NCBI GenBank assembly: GCA_023266955.1
Contig: JAHFOH010000075.1
Span: 1-6,685 of the forward strand
Origin: Nitrososphaerota archaeon
GTDB lineage: Archaea > Thermoproteota > Nitrososphaeria > Nitrososphaerales > JAHFOH01
Direction of reading: 5' to 3'
DNA length: 6,685 nucleotides
Within the stretch, counting starts at the first letter, position 1, and every line of letters starts with the position of its first letter. The notes below the pieces were generated by a model. That model had not been told where the DNA came from and made no database searches. It worked only from the letters and a program-made list of their open reading frames with translations. A program made the position numbers and the translations under genes. Below, piece by piece: positions 1-5,316 of this stretch.

Positions 1-2
1 GA

Positions 3-707
3 AAAAGAATTGAGGTAAAGGACAGCTCATTCACGGGTGGCAAGGGGGATGAAGGGGGTTGGGCTCCTCACCTCTCTGACGATCAAGCACTGGAGCTTGT
101 GTCGACAGCAATCGACCATGTTTCCCAGCATGAAGGTGTTAAGCTTGCTTTTGGCATAGATCCTGCAGCTTCTTCGCTTTGGAATGAAGCCTCGGCTAGT
201 TACGTGTACAAGAATTGGGGAGTAAGAAGGGATTCCGGAGAGGAACTGGAGTATGTCTCCAATCTAATTCGAAAATACAACCTCTTCTACGTTGAAGATC
301 CTTTTCGCGATGAAGCAGGTGAAGATTTTGCAGAGTTGCTGAGGAAAACCACTGGAACCTTTGTCGTAGGTGATGACTTGTTCGCTACCAACACGGCTAG
401 GCTTTCCGCACCTAAGCTTTCCAAGGCGGCTAACGCTGCGATACTTAAAGTGAATCAGGCTGGAACCCTTGGAGATGCTCTGACTTTTGCGGCAGAGGCG
501 AAGAGAAGAGGAGTGGCGATAATTGCTTCTCATAGGTCGGGGGAATCGGTGGACAGTCATCTTGCGCACATCGCGATTGCAGCTGAATCGATCATGATAA
601 AATCTGGTATTGTAGGCGGTGAGAGGGTAGCCAAGCTTAATGAGCTGCTTAGGATCTCCGACCTCTATTCTATTCGCTCCTTGACTAGTCCGCATGTGTC
701 TCGATAG
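3..707 (+). CDS. eno: Enolase (phosphopyruvate hydratase), 3' part, 5' end cut by the window edge
   Basis: Enolase converts 2-phosphoglycerate to phosphoenolpyruvate in the cytoplasm (glycolysis and gluconeogenesis). The frame is open from base 3 to the TAG at 705-707, giving 234 residues, a little over half of a usual ~420-residue enolase; the N-terminal domain and start lie outside. Counting from the first codon, visible barrel motifs are GDEGG with the catalytic Glu17, the metal Asp53 in GIDPAAS, metal Glu98 in YVEDPF, metal Asp124 in VGDDLF, catalytic Lys149 in ILKVNQAGT, His177-Arg-Ser in ASHRSGES, and Lys200 in IKSG. The tail GIVGGERVAKLNEL is the archaeal version of the bacterial GAPxRSER region. 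All known active-site residues in this part are present, so it looks functional. A GTG at 99 lies inside the conserved domain and is not the start. The next gene has its own TATA box two bases after this stop, so enolase probably ends an upstream transcription unit. Confidence 0.97.
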   Translation, partial: KRIEVKDSSFTGGKGDEGGWAPHLSDDQALELVSTAIDHVSQHEGVKLAFGIDPAASSLWNEASASYVYKNWGVRRDSGEELEYVSNLIRKYNLFYVEDPFRDEAGEDFAELLRKTTGTFVVGDDLFATNTARLSAPKLSKAANAAILKVNQAGTLGDALTFAAEAKRRGVAIIASHRSGESVDSHLAHIAIAAESIMIKSGIVGGERVAKLNELLRISDLYSIRSLTSPHVSR

Positions 708-708
708 C

Positions 709-716
709 TTATAAAA
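709..716 (+). promoter_or_regulatory. TATA box of rpsB promoter
   Basis: TTATAAAA is a near-perfect archaeal TATA box, two bases past the enolase stop. Archaeal transcription starts about 26 bases downstream of the box centre, here near position 738. That gives a leader of about 15 bases before the TTG at 754, just enough for the GAGG site. The start point is inferred from spacing only. Confidence 0.7.
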
Positions 717-742
717 CCCGTTTCTACGCCAGCATTGCTACC

Positions 743-746
743 GAGG
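743..746 (+). promoter_or_regulatory. Shine-Dalgarno site of rpsB
   Basis: GAGG ends seven bases before the TTG at 754 and can pair with the CCUC of the archaeal 16S 3' end. It decides for the TTG start over the first in-frame ATG (codon 28), which would remove the family's N-terminal segment. Confidence 0.55.
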
Positions 747-753
747 AAGAACG

Positions 754-1422
754 TTGTCAGGGAGTCTGGAAGATGAGGAGACGGATGAAGGCGGTTCAGC
801 TGAGAAGTATGTAGCGTCGCAATTAACGGAGAAGATGCTCATTTCCACTGGCATCAGGGTGGGGACACTCGTCAAAACGAAGTCCATGGTTTCCTTCATA
901 AGTCGAACAAGAACCGATGGATTGCATGTTATTGACGTGGGGAAAACTTTGAGCAGAATAGATGTAGCGGCGAAGTTCATTGCCCGTTCAAATATAGATC
1001 GGGTGGTTGTCTATGCATCCAGAGAGTATGCGCTCATGCCTGTCCGGAAGTTCTGCGAAGTAACAGGAGCAATCCCGTTGACTGGAAGGTTCATGCCTGG
1101 AACATTCACCAACCCTTTGTATCCTCGTCATATTGATCCGGAGATAGTTCTTGTAAGCGACCCTGCCATGGACTTCCAAGCTATCGATGAAGCTTCAAAG
1201 ATCGGTGTTCCAGCAATTGCCATTTGTGACACTGATAACGTCACCACCGACATCGATCTCGTTATCCCCGCAAACAATAGAGGCAGGAAGGCTCTGGCCG
1301 CAGTGTTCTGGATTTTAGCTAGGTCAGTGCTGACTTACTCTGGGAGGCTGGCTGCGGAGCAGGCTATGAAGTATACAATAGAAGATTTCGAAACTAAGTT
1401 AGTCGAAGAGGTTGAGGAATAG
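754..1422 (+). CDS. rpsB: Small-subunit ribosomal protein uS2 (archaeal S2 / eukaryotic SA type)
   Basis: This is a structural protein of the 30S subunit. The 222 residues match the short archaeal/eukaryotic uS2 rather than the longer bacterial form with its coiled-coil insert. Recognisable blocks are STGIRVGT (31-38), DGLHVIDVGKT (55-65), TGRFMPGTFTNP (110-121), VSDPAMDFQAIDEA (134-147), GVPAIAICDTDN (151-162) and DLVIPANNRGRKA (168-180). The TTG start is set by the GAGG site seven bases upstream; an in-frame TAA at 712-714 limits anything longer. The first ~22 residues are very acidic (Glu/Asp-rich with few basic residues), longer and more acidic than I expect for the family core, and the C terminus is also Glu-rich. 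It follows eno, as in many archaea, but has its own TATA box, and a spacer of 87 bases separates it from the next gene, so it is probably a separate transcript. Family identity is secure. Confidence 0.96.
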   Translation: MSGSLEDEETDEGGSAEKYVASQLTEKMLISTGIRVGTLVKTKSMVSFISRTRTDGLHVIDVGKTLSRIDVAAKFIARSNIDRVVVYASREYALMPVRKFCEVTGAIPLTGRFMPGTFTNPLYPRHIDPEIVLVSDPAMDFQAIDEASKIGVPAIAICDTDNVTTDIDLVIPANNRGRKALAAVFWILARSVLTYSGRLAAEQAMKYTIEDFETKLVEEVEE

Positions 1423-1480
1423 GACACCTCGGTCGCGTACTCAAGTTATAGATAGACTTCTCTGAGAGCAGGCTTAAGAG

Positions 1481-1490
1481 TTAGAATAAA
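1481..1490 (+). promoter_or_regulatory. Putative TATA-like promoter element of the MEMO-mvk-ipk-idsA cluster
   Basis: TTAGAATAAA lies 20-29 bases before the TTG at 1510, the position of an archaeal TATA box for a leaderless transcript. A purine-rich AAGAG precedes it as a possible BRE. The gene has no Shine-Dalgarno site, which fits leaderless start. A second AT-rich element, TTATAGATA at 1446-1454, could direct a start near 1476 instead. The 10-mer GAGTTAGAAT (1478-1487) recurs ahead of gltX. Confidence 0.4.
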
Positions 1491-1509
1491 TTCTTCTGCG
1501 AAACAGTTA

Positions 1510-2352
1510 TTGAAGGTCAGACTCCCAGCTGTTGCAGGCTCTTTTTACGATGCGGAGGAGCCAGCCCTCAGAAGAAGAATCAGTGACTGTTTCATTCACA
1601 AGCTTGGTCCTGGAAATATGCCACCCGCTCCTGAGCCTCAGGAGAAAATCTTTGGATTTGTACTTCCTCATGCTGGCTACATCTATTCAGGCCCAGTCGC
1701 AGCGCACGGATACTACTTATGCTCTGCAATAAAAGACCTTGAGCTAGCTGTCGTCATTGGTCCAAATCATTGGGGTATCGGCAGTGGTGTCGCAACTTAT
1801 CCAGGTGAATACTGGAGGTCGCCTATGGGTGATCTGGCCATTGATAAGGAGGCAGCCAAAGAGCTGGTCGATTCCTCAGGAATAGTTGACTATGATGAAA
1901 CGGCCCATCTCAGGGAGCACTCCATTGAGGTTCATCTCCCCTTCCTCCAGTTTATCAAGGGTAATGACATCAAGATTCTTCCTGTATCGATGGCTCTTCA
2001 AGATATTGATACTGCTGTAGAGGTGGGCAACGAATTAGCACATATTCTGAAGAAGCGAAGGGCGATAGTCCTAGCCTCTTCCGACTTTACTCATTACGAG
2101 AGGCATGAAGTTGCTGCAAAGAAGGATTCTGAAGCCGTAAGAGCAATTTCAGAATTGAATGTGGAGAAGCATTATGCAACCATTCAGAGACTAAACGTCT
2201 CTGCATGCGGCTACGGTCCAATTGCTGCTGTAATGACAGCTGTTAAGACTCTAGGTGCTAAGAGTGGTAGACTTCTGAAATACGGGACGAGCGGAGATAC
2301 CGGCGGTGACTACGAATCAGTAGTGGGATACGCTTCAATAGTTTTCACCTAG
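1510..2352 (+). CDS. MEMO family protein (AmmeMemoRadiSam system protein B)
   Basis: MEMO proteins share a fold with extradiol-type class III dioxygenases and occur in most archaea and in animals (MEMO1, reported to bind metal). No enzymatic role is settled. The 280 residues are full length. The N terminus shows the family signature PAVAGSFY (6-13). Other blocks are PHAGYIYSG (53-61), GPNHWG (84-89), EHSIEVHLPFLQ (136-147), ASSDFTHY (189-196) and SACGYGPI (231-238). The residues matching the human metal site should be His54, His87 and Cys233, all present. The TTG start is forced because the signature begins five residues later and the in-frame codons just upstream contain no usable start. There is no Shine-Dalgarno site. 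The gene is followed after 10 bases by mevalonate kinase, so it probably heads the lipid-precursor operon. The other AmmeMemoRadiSam partners (AMMECR1 and radical-SAM proteins) are not in the window. Family is certain, function unknown. Confidence 0.95.
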   Translation: MKVRLPAVAGSFYDAEEPALRRRISDCFIHKLGPGNMPPAPEPQEKIFGFVLPHAGYIYSGPVAAHGYYLCSAIKDLELAVVIGPNHWGIGSGVATYPGEYWRSPMGDLAIDKEAAKELVDSSGIVDYDETAHLREHSIEVHLPFLQFIKGNDIKILPVSMALQDIDTAVEVGNELAHILKKRRAIVLASSDFTHYERHEVAAKKDSEAVRAISELNVEKHYATIQRLNVSACGYGPIAAVMTAVKTLGAKSGRLLKYGTSGDTGGDYESVVGYASIVFT

Positions 2353-2355
2353 TGA
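2352..2355 (+). promoter_or_regulatory. Weak Shine-Dalgarno site of mvk
   Basis: GTGA starts on the last base of the MEMO stop codon and ends seven bases before the TTG at 2363. It matches part of the archaeal GGTGA consensus. It modestly supports the TTG start and suggests re-initiation after MEMO. Confidence 0.35.
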
Positions 2356-2362
2356 ATTTGGC

Positions 2363-3307
2363 TTGAGGTTCTTCGCTCGAGCTCCAGGTAAAGTCATCAT
2401 TACCGGTGAACATTTTGTTGTTCATGATTCCTACGCGTTGGCGGGAGCAATTAACAGAGCCGCAACGGTGGAGGCTAGAGCGAATGATTCCATGGAAATT
2501 TTCTCCAGAAACTTAGCACTCACAGCCTCCTACCCTAGGAAGATTCCTTCGTCTCTCGCGCCTATTGCTGAAGCAGCAGCCGCTACATTGGATTTCTTGA
2601 GTCTGAAGAAGAAAGTGAAACTCGTAATTGACTCTGATATTCCCGCAGGCTCCGGACTGGGCTCTTCGAGTGCCGTTGCCGTGGCTTCCGTAGCGGCTAT
2701 CTTCGCCTTAGCTGGTGAGGAGCCTGTGAAGCAGAAACTGGTGGAGCTCGCAATGATCTCGGAAAGAATGGTTCATGGAAATCCGTCTGGGATAGATCCA
2801 AGCGTCTCCTCCTATGGTGGTGTTTTGCTGTTCAGAAAGGGCAAGGCTCCTGATTTGCTTAGATTAGGGAGACCAGTTGAATTTGTAGTCGCTTATAGTG
2901 GCATAGTGAGAAAGACGTCAAGGTTGATCAAGAAGGTTTCGAGTATGAAGGAGACGCTTCCAAATCTCTTCAAAGCCTTGGCTTCCTCGTCGACAACCTT
3001 GAGTAAGATTGCTGCCTCCTCACTTACGTCCGGCGATCTTCAGACTTTGGGCTCCATACTCAATTTCTACCATATGATTTTGGGTCGTTTGGGAGCCTCG
3101 AGCAAAGTCTTGGATTCGATGGTGGAAGCAGCTCTCAGTGAAAGGTGTCTTGGAGCTAAGCTCACTGGCGCCGGAGGAGGCGGATGTGTAATCGCTCTTC
3201 CTGAGCCATCCGCATCCACGAATGTTCTCTCCAATCTCTCTAAGATTTCCAAGGAAGCGTTCGTAGCACGACTACCGGTGGAAGGTGTCAGAATTTGGCA
3301 AAAGTAA
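2363..3307 (+). CDS. mvk: Mevalonate kinase (GHMP kinase family)
   Basis: It phosphorylates mevalonate with ATP to mevalonate 5-phosphate, the first committed step to isoprenoids for archaeal lipids, in the cytoplasm. The 314 residues are the usual length for archaeal enzymes. The N-terminal motif APGKVIITGEH (7-17) is followed by the ATP-binding GHMP loop PAGSGLGSSSA (94-104), then NPSGIDPS (140-147) with the probable catalytic base Asp145, and the C-terminal glycine motif KLTGAGGGGC (266-275). The GEHFVVHDSYALAGAINR segment and the GHGNPSGID-like region (HGNPSGID here) separate it from homoserine or galactokinases. The TTG start lies six codons before the APGK motif, so no later start is possible. 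It sits 10 bases after MEMO and overlaps ipk by 13 bases, so it is almost certainly co-transcribed and translationally linked with both. Phosphomevalonate kinase activity is less likely because the mevalonate-type motifs fit well. Confidence 0.94.
   Translation: MRFFARAPGKVIITGEHFVVHDSYALAGAINRAATVEARANDSMEIFSRNLALTASYPRKIPSSLAPIAEAAAATLDFLSLKKKVKLVIDSDIPAGSGLGSSSAVAVASVAAIFALAGEEPVKQKLVELAMISERMVHGNPSGIDPSVSSYGGVLLFRKGKAPDLLRLGRPVEFVVAYSGIVRKTSRLIKKVSSMKETLPNLFKALASSSTTLSKIAASSLTSGDLQTLGSILNFYHMILGRLGASSKVLDSMVEAALSERCLGAKLTGAGGGGCVIALPEPSASTNVLSNLSKISKEAFVARLPVEGVRIWQK
3284..3287 (+). promoter_or_regulatory. Shine-Dalgarno site of ipk inside mvk
   Basis: AAGGTG (core GGTG) lies within the last codons of mvk and ends seven bases before the TTG at 3295. 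It supports that start over the ATG at codon 9, which would delete the first beta strand of the kinase fold. Confidence 0.5.
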
Positions 3308-4071
3308 CGCCCATTCTAATGAAGATGGGCGGCTCAGTGGTGACCTACAGAGAAAAACCGCTTGCTGCAAATGTAAAGGCTATCGAGGGAGTAGCTCGTT
3401 CGATAGCAGCCTTCGGTCACCCAGTCGTTATCATTCACGGAGGAGGCTCCTTTGGGCACTACTACGCAGAAATGTTTGGTGTCAGCACTACGCCTAAAAT
3501 AATCTCTCCGGAGGCTGCTTCAAAAATTCATGCCGCAATGCTGCAGCTTAACCTAATCATAACAGATATTCTCGCTAAATGTGGAGTTCCAAGCTACACT
3601 GTTCCGCCGATCGAACTCATTGATGGTGAAGATGTAACTGAATCTGGACGCTCTATCCTAGCGGATTTACTTAAACTCCGAATTTCACCGATAACATTCG
3701 GGGATGTTCTGCCGTCAAAAAGAGGCTTCTTCATCCTTTCGGGAGACGTAATTACTCGCGCGCTTGCGGAAGCTTTGAGACCGAGTAGAGTTGTCTTCAG
3801 CATCGATGTTGATGGTATCTATCCTGTGGGAAGTCAACTTGAAAACATGATTCTTGAGTTGGATTCGAAGGTCGATCTAAAGCTCGCTCCGGGAAAAGGG
3901 GCAGACGTCACAGGGGGTATGGCATTGAAAATTCAGGAGTCGTTCAAGATTGCTAAACATGGTATTGACGTATTCTTTGTTAATGGGCTGAAGCCTGAAA
4001 GGGTGCTTAAAGCGTTAAAAGGTCAGCGGGTTTACGGCACGCGGATCAGGGGTACGAAGAGTGGGGGGTGA
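3295..4071 (+). CDS. ipk: Isopentenyl phosphate kinase (amino acid kinase superfamily)
   Basis: It phosphorylates isopentenyl phosphate to isopentenyl diphosphate with ATP, the last step of the archaeal alternative mevalonate pathway. The 258 residues are typical. The amino-acid-kinase fold is shown by KMGGS (10-14), HGGGSFGH (48-55), GDVITRALAEAL (150-161), FSIDVDGIY (168-176) and TGGMALK (206-212). His55, directly after SFG, corresponds to the catalytic histidine that marks IPK within the superfamily; Lys10 and Lys212 are the expected phosphate-binding lysines. The closest alternative, fosfomycin kinase, is unlikely next to mevalonate kinase. The TTG start overlaps the end of mvk by 13 bases and has a GGTG site inside mvk. 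The stop codon overlaps the GTG of a small ORF by GTGA. Context in the mvk-ipk-prenyl synthase cluster agrees with the assignment. Confidence 0.94.
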   Translation: MAKVTPILMKMGGSVVTYREKPLAANVKAIEGVARSIAAFGHPVVIIHGGGSFGHYYAEMFGVSTTPKIISPEAASKIHAAMLQLNLIITDILAKCGVPSYTVPPIELIDGEDVTESGRSILADLLKLRISPITFGDVLPSKRGFFILSGDVITRALAEALRPSRVVFSIDVDGIYPVGSQLENMILELDSKVDLKLAPGKGADVTGGMALKIQESFKIAKHGIDVFFVNGLKPERVLKALKGQRVYGTRIRGTKSGG

Positions 4072-4187
4072 GGCTGGAGATACCGAAAGACTCGAGAACA
4101 TTGTCACCGGAAGGAAAGAAGAAGGCCCTACGGAACGCAAGATATGTATTAACTGGTGCTCCGGCCGAGTGGGCTAGGTACCTCTAG
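4068..4187 (+). CDS. Unrecognised 39-residue small ORF coupled to ipk
   Basis: I do not recognise this product. The ORF begins with GTG at 4068, sharing GTGA with the ipk stop codon, the classic arrangement for translational coupling in operons, and ends with TAG at 4185-4187, 26 bases before the idsA start. The product is basic (nine Lys/Arg against four Asp/Glu), with a lysine/arginine-rich middle (LSPEGKKKALRNARY, 12-26) and an aromatic C-terminal end (EWARYL, 34-39). There is no membrane segment, cysteine pair or signal peptide. It fills the only sizeable gap in an otherwise tightly packed operon, which is the main support. No convincing Shine-Dalgarno site precedes the GTG, so it would rely on coupling. 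It could be a real small protein, a remnant of a lost gene between ipk and idsA, or chance. Nothing in it matches an RNase J or type 2 IPP isomerase motif that I know. Confidence 0.45.
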   Translation: MRLEIPKDSRTLSPEGKKKALRNARYVLTGAPAEWARYL

Positions 4188-4202
4188 GCTCTTCTTTGCG
4201 AC

Positions 4203-4207
4203 GGTGA
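4203..4207 (+). promoter_or_regulatory. Shine-Dalgarno site of idsA
   Basis: GGTGA, the archaeal consensus, ends six bases before the TTG at 4214. It is the strongest ribosome binding site in the window and fixes the start of the prenyl synthase. Confidence 0.65.
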
Positions 4208-4213
4208 AATAAG

Positions 4214-5263
4214 TTGTCGAAGAACGTTGGCACCGTCAATCTGGCGAAAATTCTTCAGGGCAACAAGCGCGTCATCGACGATTATATCTTCAAATTTCTA
4301 CCGAAGAGGAACAAGATCGCCGAAATAAACCTCCTGTATCGCATGATGCGGGATTATCCTGCGAGACCAGGGAAGGGTCTCCGTTCCTCTCTTTGCCTCT
4401 TGACTTGTGAGGCTTTCGGCGGCGGGGCTGAGAAGGCGATCGTGACTGCTTCCGCCTTGGAGCTTTTCCACAATTGGATTTTGATTCACGATGATTTAGA
4501 AGATATGTCGGAGATGAGGAGGAAGCAACCAGTTCTTCATCGGAAGTACGGTATCCCACTGGCAATAAACGCGGGAGACGCACTCCACGGAAGGATGTGG
4601 GAACTTCTTCTTAGGAACCGTGAGGTGCTGGGCGATGCGAAAACGTTGGAGATTCTACACGAGATACGGCGAACAGTCAATGAAACAACGGAGGGTCAAC
4701 ACATGGAGCTAACTTGGGTTAAAGAGAATCGATGGGATTTGAGTTTGGAGAACTATGTGGAGATGTGTACTAAGAAGACTTCGTGGTTCACATGCATATC
4801 ACCATGCAGGACAGGTGCAATAATCGCGGATGCCCATCCTAAGGATGTTGAGGGTCTAATCGAGTTCGGCGCCAATCTGGGAGTTGCTTTTCAGATCCAA
4901 GACGACGTCCTGAATCTCATCGGGGAGGAAGCGAAGTATGGAAAGGAGATTTCAGGGGACATCTGGGAGGGTAAGAGAACACTAGTTCTCATCAGGCTGT
5001 TGAAAGTTTGCAACGGAGAAGATCGCAGTTTGATCCTGTCGATCATGAATAAGAAGAGAGAGGATAAGACCACGGCGGAAGTCCGCGAAATCTTGAATCT
5101 CATGAAGAAATATGGAGCAATAGAATATGCTAGAAGGACGGCTGAAAGATTGACGGGAAGGGCGAAAGCCTCCCTAAGTGGGCTTTCGAGGAATTTCAAA
5201 GACGATGAAGCGAAGGCAACCCTGTTCGCTTTGGTTGACTTCATGGTAAGGAGAGACTGGTGA
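4214..5263 (+). CDS. idsA: Short-chain polyprenyl diphosphate synthase, probably geranylgeranyl diphosphate synthase
   Basis: It condenses IPP with allylic diphosphates, most likely to C20 GGPP for archaeal membrane lipids. The 349 residues carry all trans-prenyltransferase landmarks: RPGKGLRS (51-58), the first Asp-rich motif DDLED (93-97), GQHMEL (161-166), KTSW (188-191), the second Asp motif in FQIQDDVLN (226-234), GK at 243-244 and GDIWEGKRT (248-256). The second motif has Asn where many relatives have a third Asp; archaeal relatives vary there. The residue five before the first motif is Trp88, a bulky residue at the position known to limit chain length in archaeal-type GGPP synthases; this favours C20 or shorter over long-chain products. 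The start is a TTG with a GGTGA site six bases before it. It ends the mevalonate-pathway cluster, which fits lipid precursor supply. Farnesyl diphosphate synthase activity, alone or in addition, cannot be excluded. Confidence 0.92.
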   Translation: MSKNVGTVNLAKILQGNKRVIDDYIFKFLPKRNKIAEINLLYRMMRDYPARPGKGLRSSLCLLTCEAFGGGAEKAIVTASALELFHNWILIHDDLEDMSEMRRKQPVLHRKYGIPLAINAGDALHGRMWELLLRNREVLGDAKTLEILHEIRRTVNETTEGQHMELTWVKENRWDLSLENYVEMCTKKTSWFTCISPCRTGAIIADAHPKDVEGLIEFGANLGVAFQIQDDVLNLIGEEAKYGKEISGDIWEGKRTLVLIRLLKVCNGEDRSLILSIMNKKREDKTTAEVREILNLMKKYGAIEYARRTAERLTGRAKASLSGLSRNFKDDEAKATLFALVDFMVRRDW

Positions 5264-5284
5264 CTCCGGACCGATTATGTTGAG

Positions 5285-5291
5285 TTAGAAT
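5285..5291 (+). promoter_or_regulatory. Putative TATA-like promoter element of gltX
   Basis: TTAGAAT sits 26-32 bases before the TTG at 5317, in the 53-base idsA-gltX spacer. A start about 26 bases past its centre would fall near 5314, leaving almost no leader, and no Shine-Dalgarno site is visible. It shares the 10-mer GAGTTAGAAT with the MEMO upstream region. It deviates from a strong TATA box; read-through from idsA remains possible. Confidence 0.35.
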
Positions 5292-5316
5292 GGCGAAGTA
5301 GACTGTAACATTTACC

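Noticed and set aside
99..101. GTG at 99 as the enolase start
   Set aside because: The same frame is open upstream to the window edge and encodes the conserved GDEGGWAP motif, so the gene extends leftwards.
264..695. 143-codon open frame on the minus strand inside enolase
   Set aside because: It lies wholly opposite a well-conserved enolase domain, and its translation shows no recognisable domain. It is a shadow of the codon structure.
747..756. AAGAACGTTG shared between the rpsB start and the idsA start region (4219-4228)
   Set aside because: The two copies lie differently relative to their start codons (upstream in rpsB, inside the coding region in idsA), so a shared function is unlikely.
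1423..1480. Spacer after rpsB examined for a terminator, tRNA or small RNA
   Set aside because: No T-rich run, no stable stem and no tRNA consensus boxes; only AT-rich promoter-like elements are visible.
3285..3497. 70-codon plus-strand frame spanning the mvk-ipk junction
   Set aside because: It is out of frame with both enzymes, whose motifs are intact, and has a low-complexity Ser/Arg-rich translation.
4174..4187. Possible hairpin CTAG-GTACCT-CTAG at the end of the small ORF, considered as a terminator
   Set aside because: Only a four-base stem, no U-tract follows, and idsA has no clear promoter of its own, so transcription likely continues.
4891..5244. 117-codon minus-strand frame inside the prenyl synthase
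   Set aside because: It overlaps conserved prenyl synthase motifs, has no ribosome site I can see and no family features; a shadow frame.
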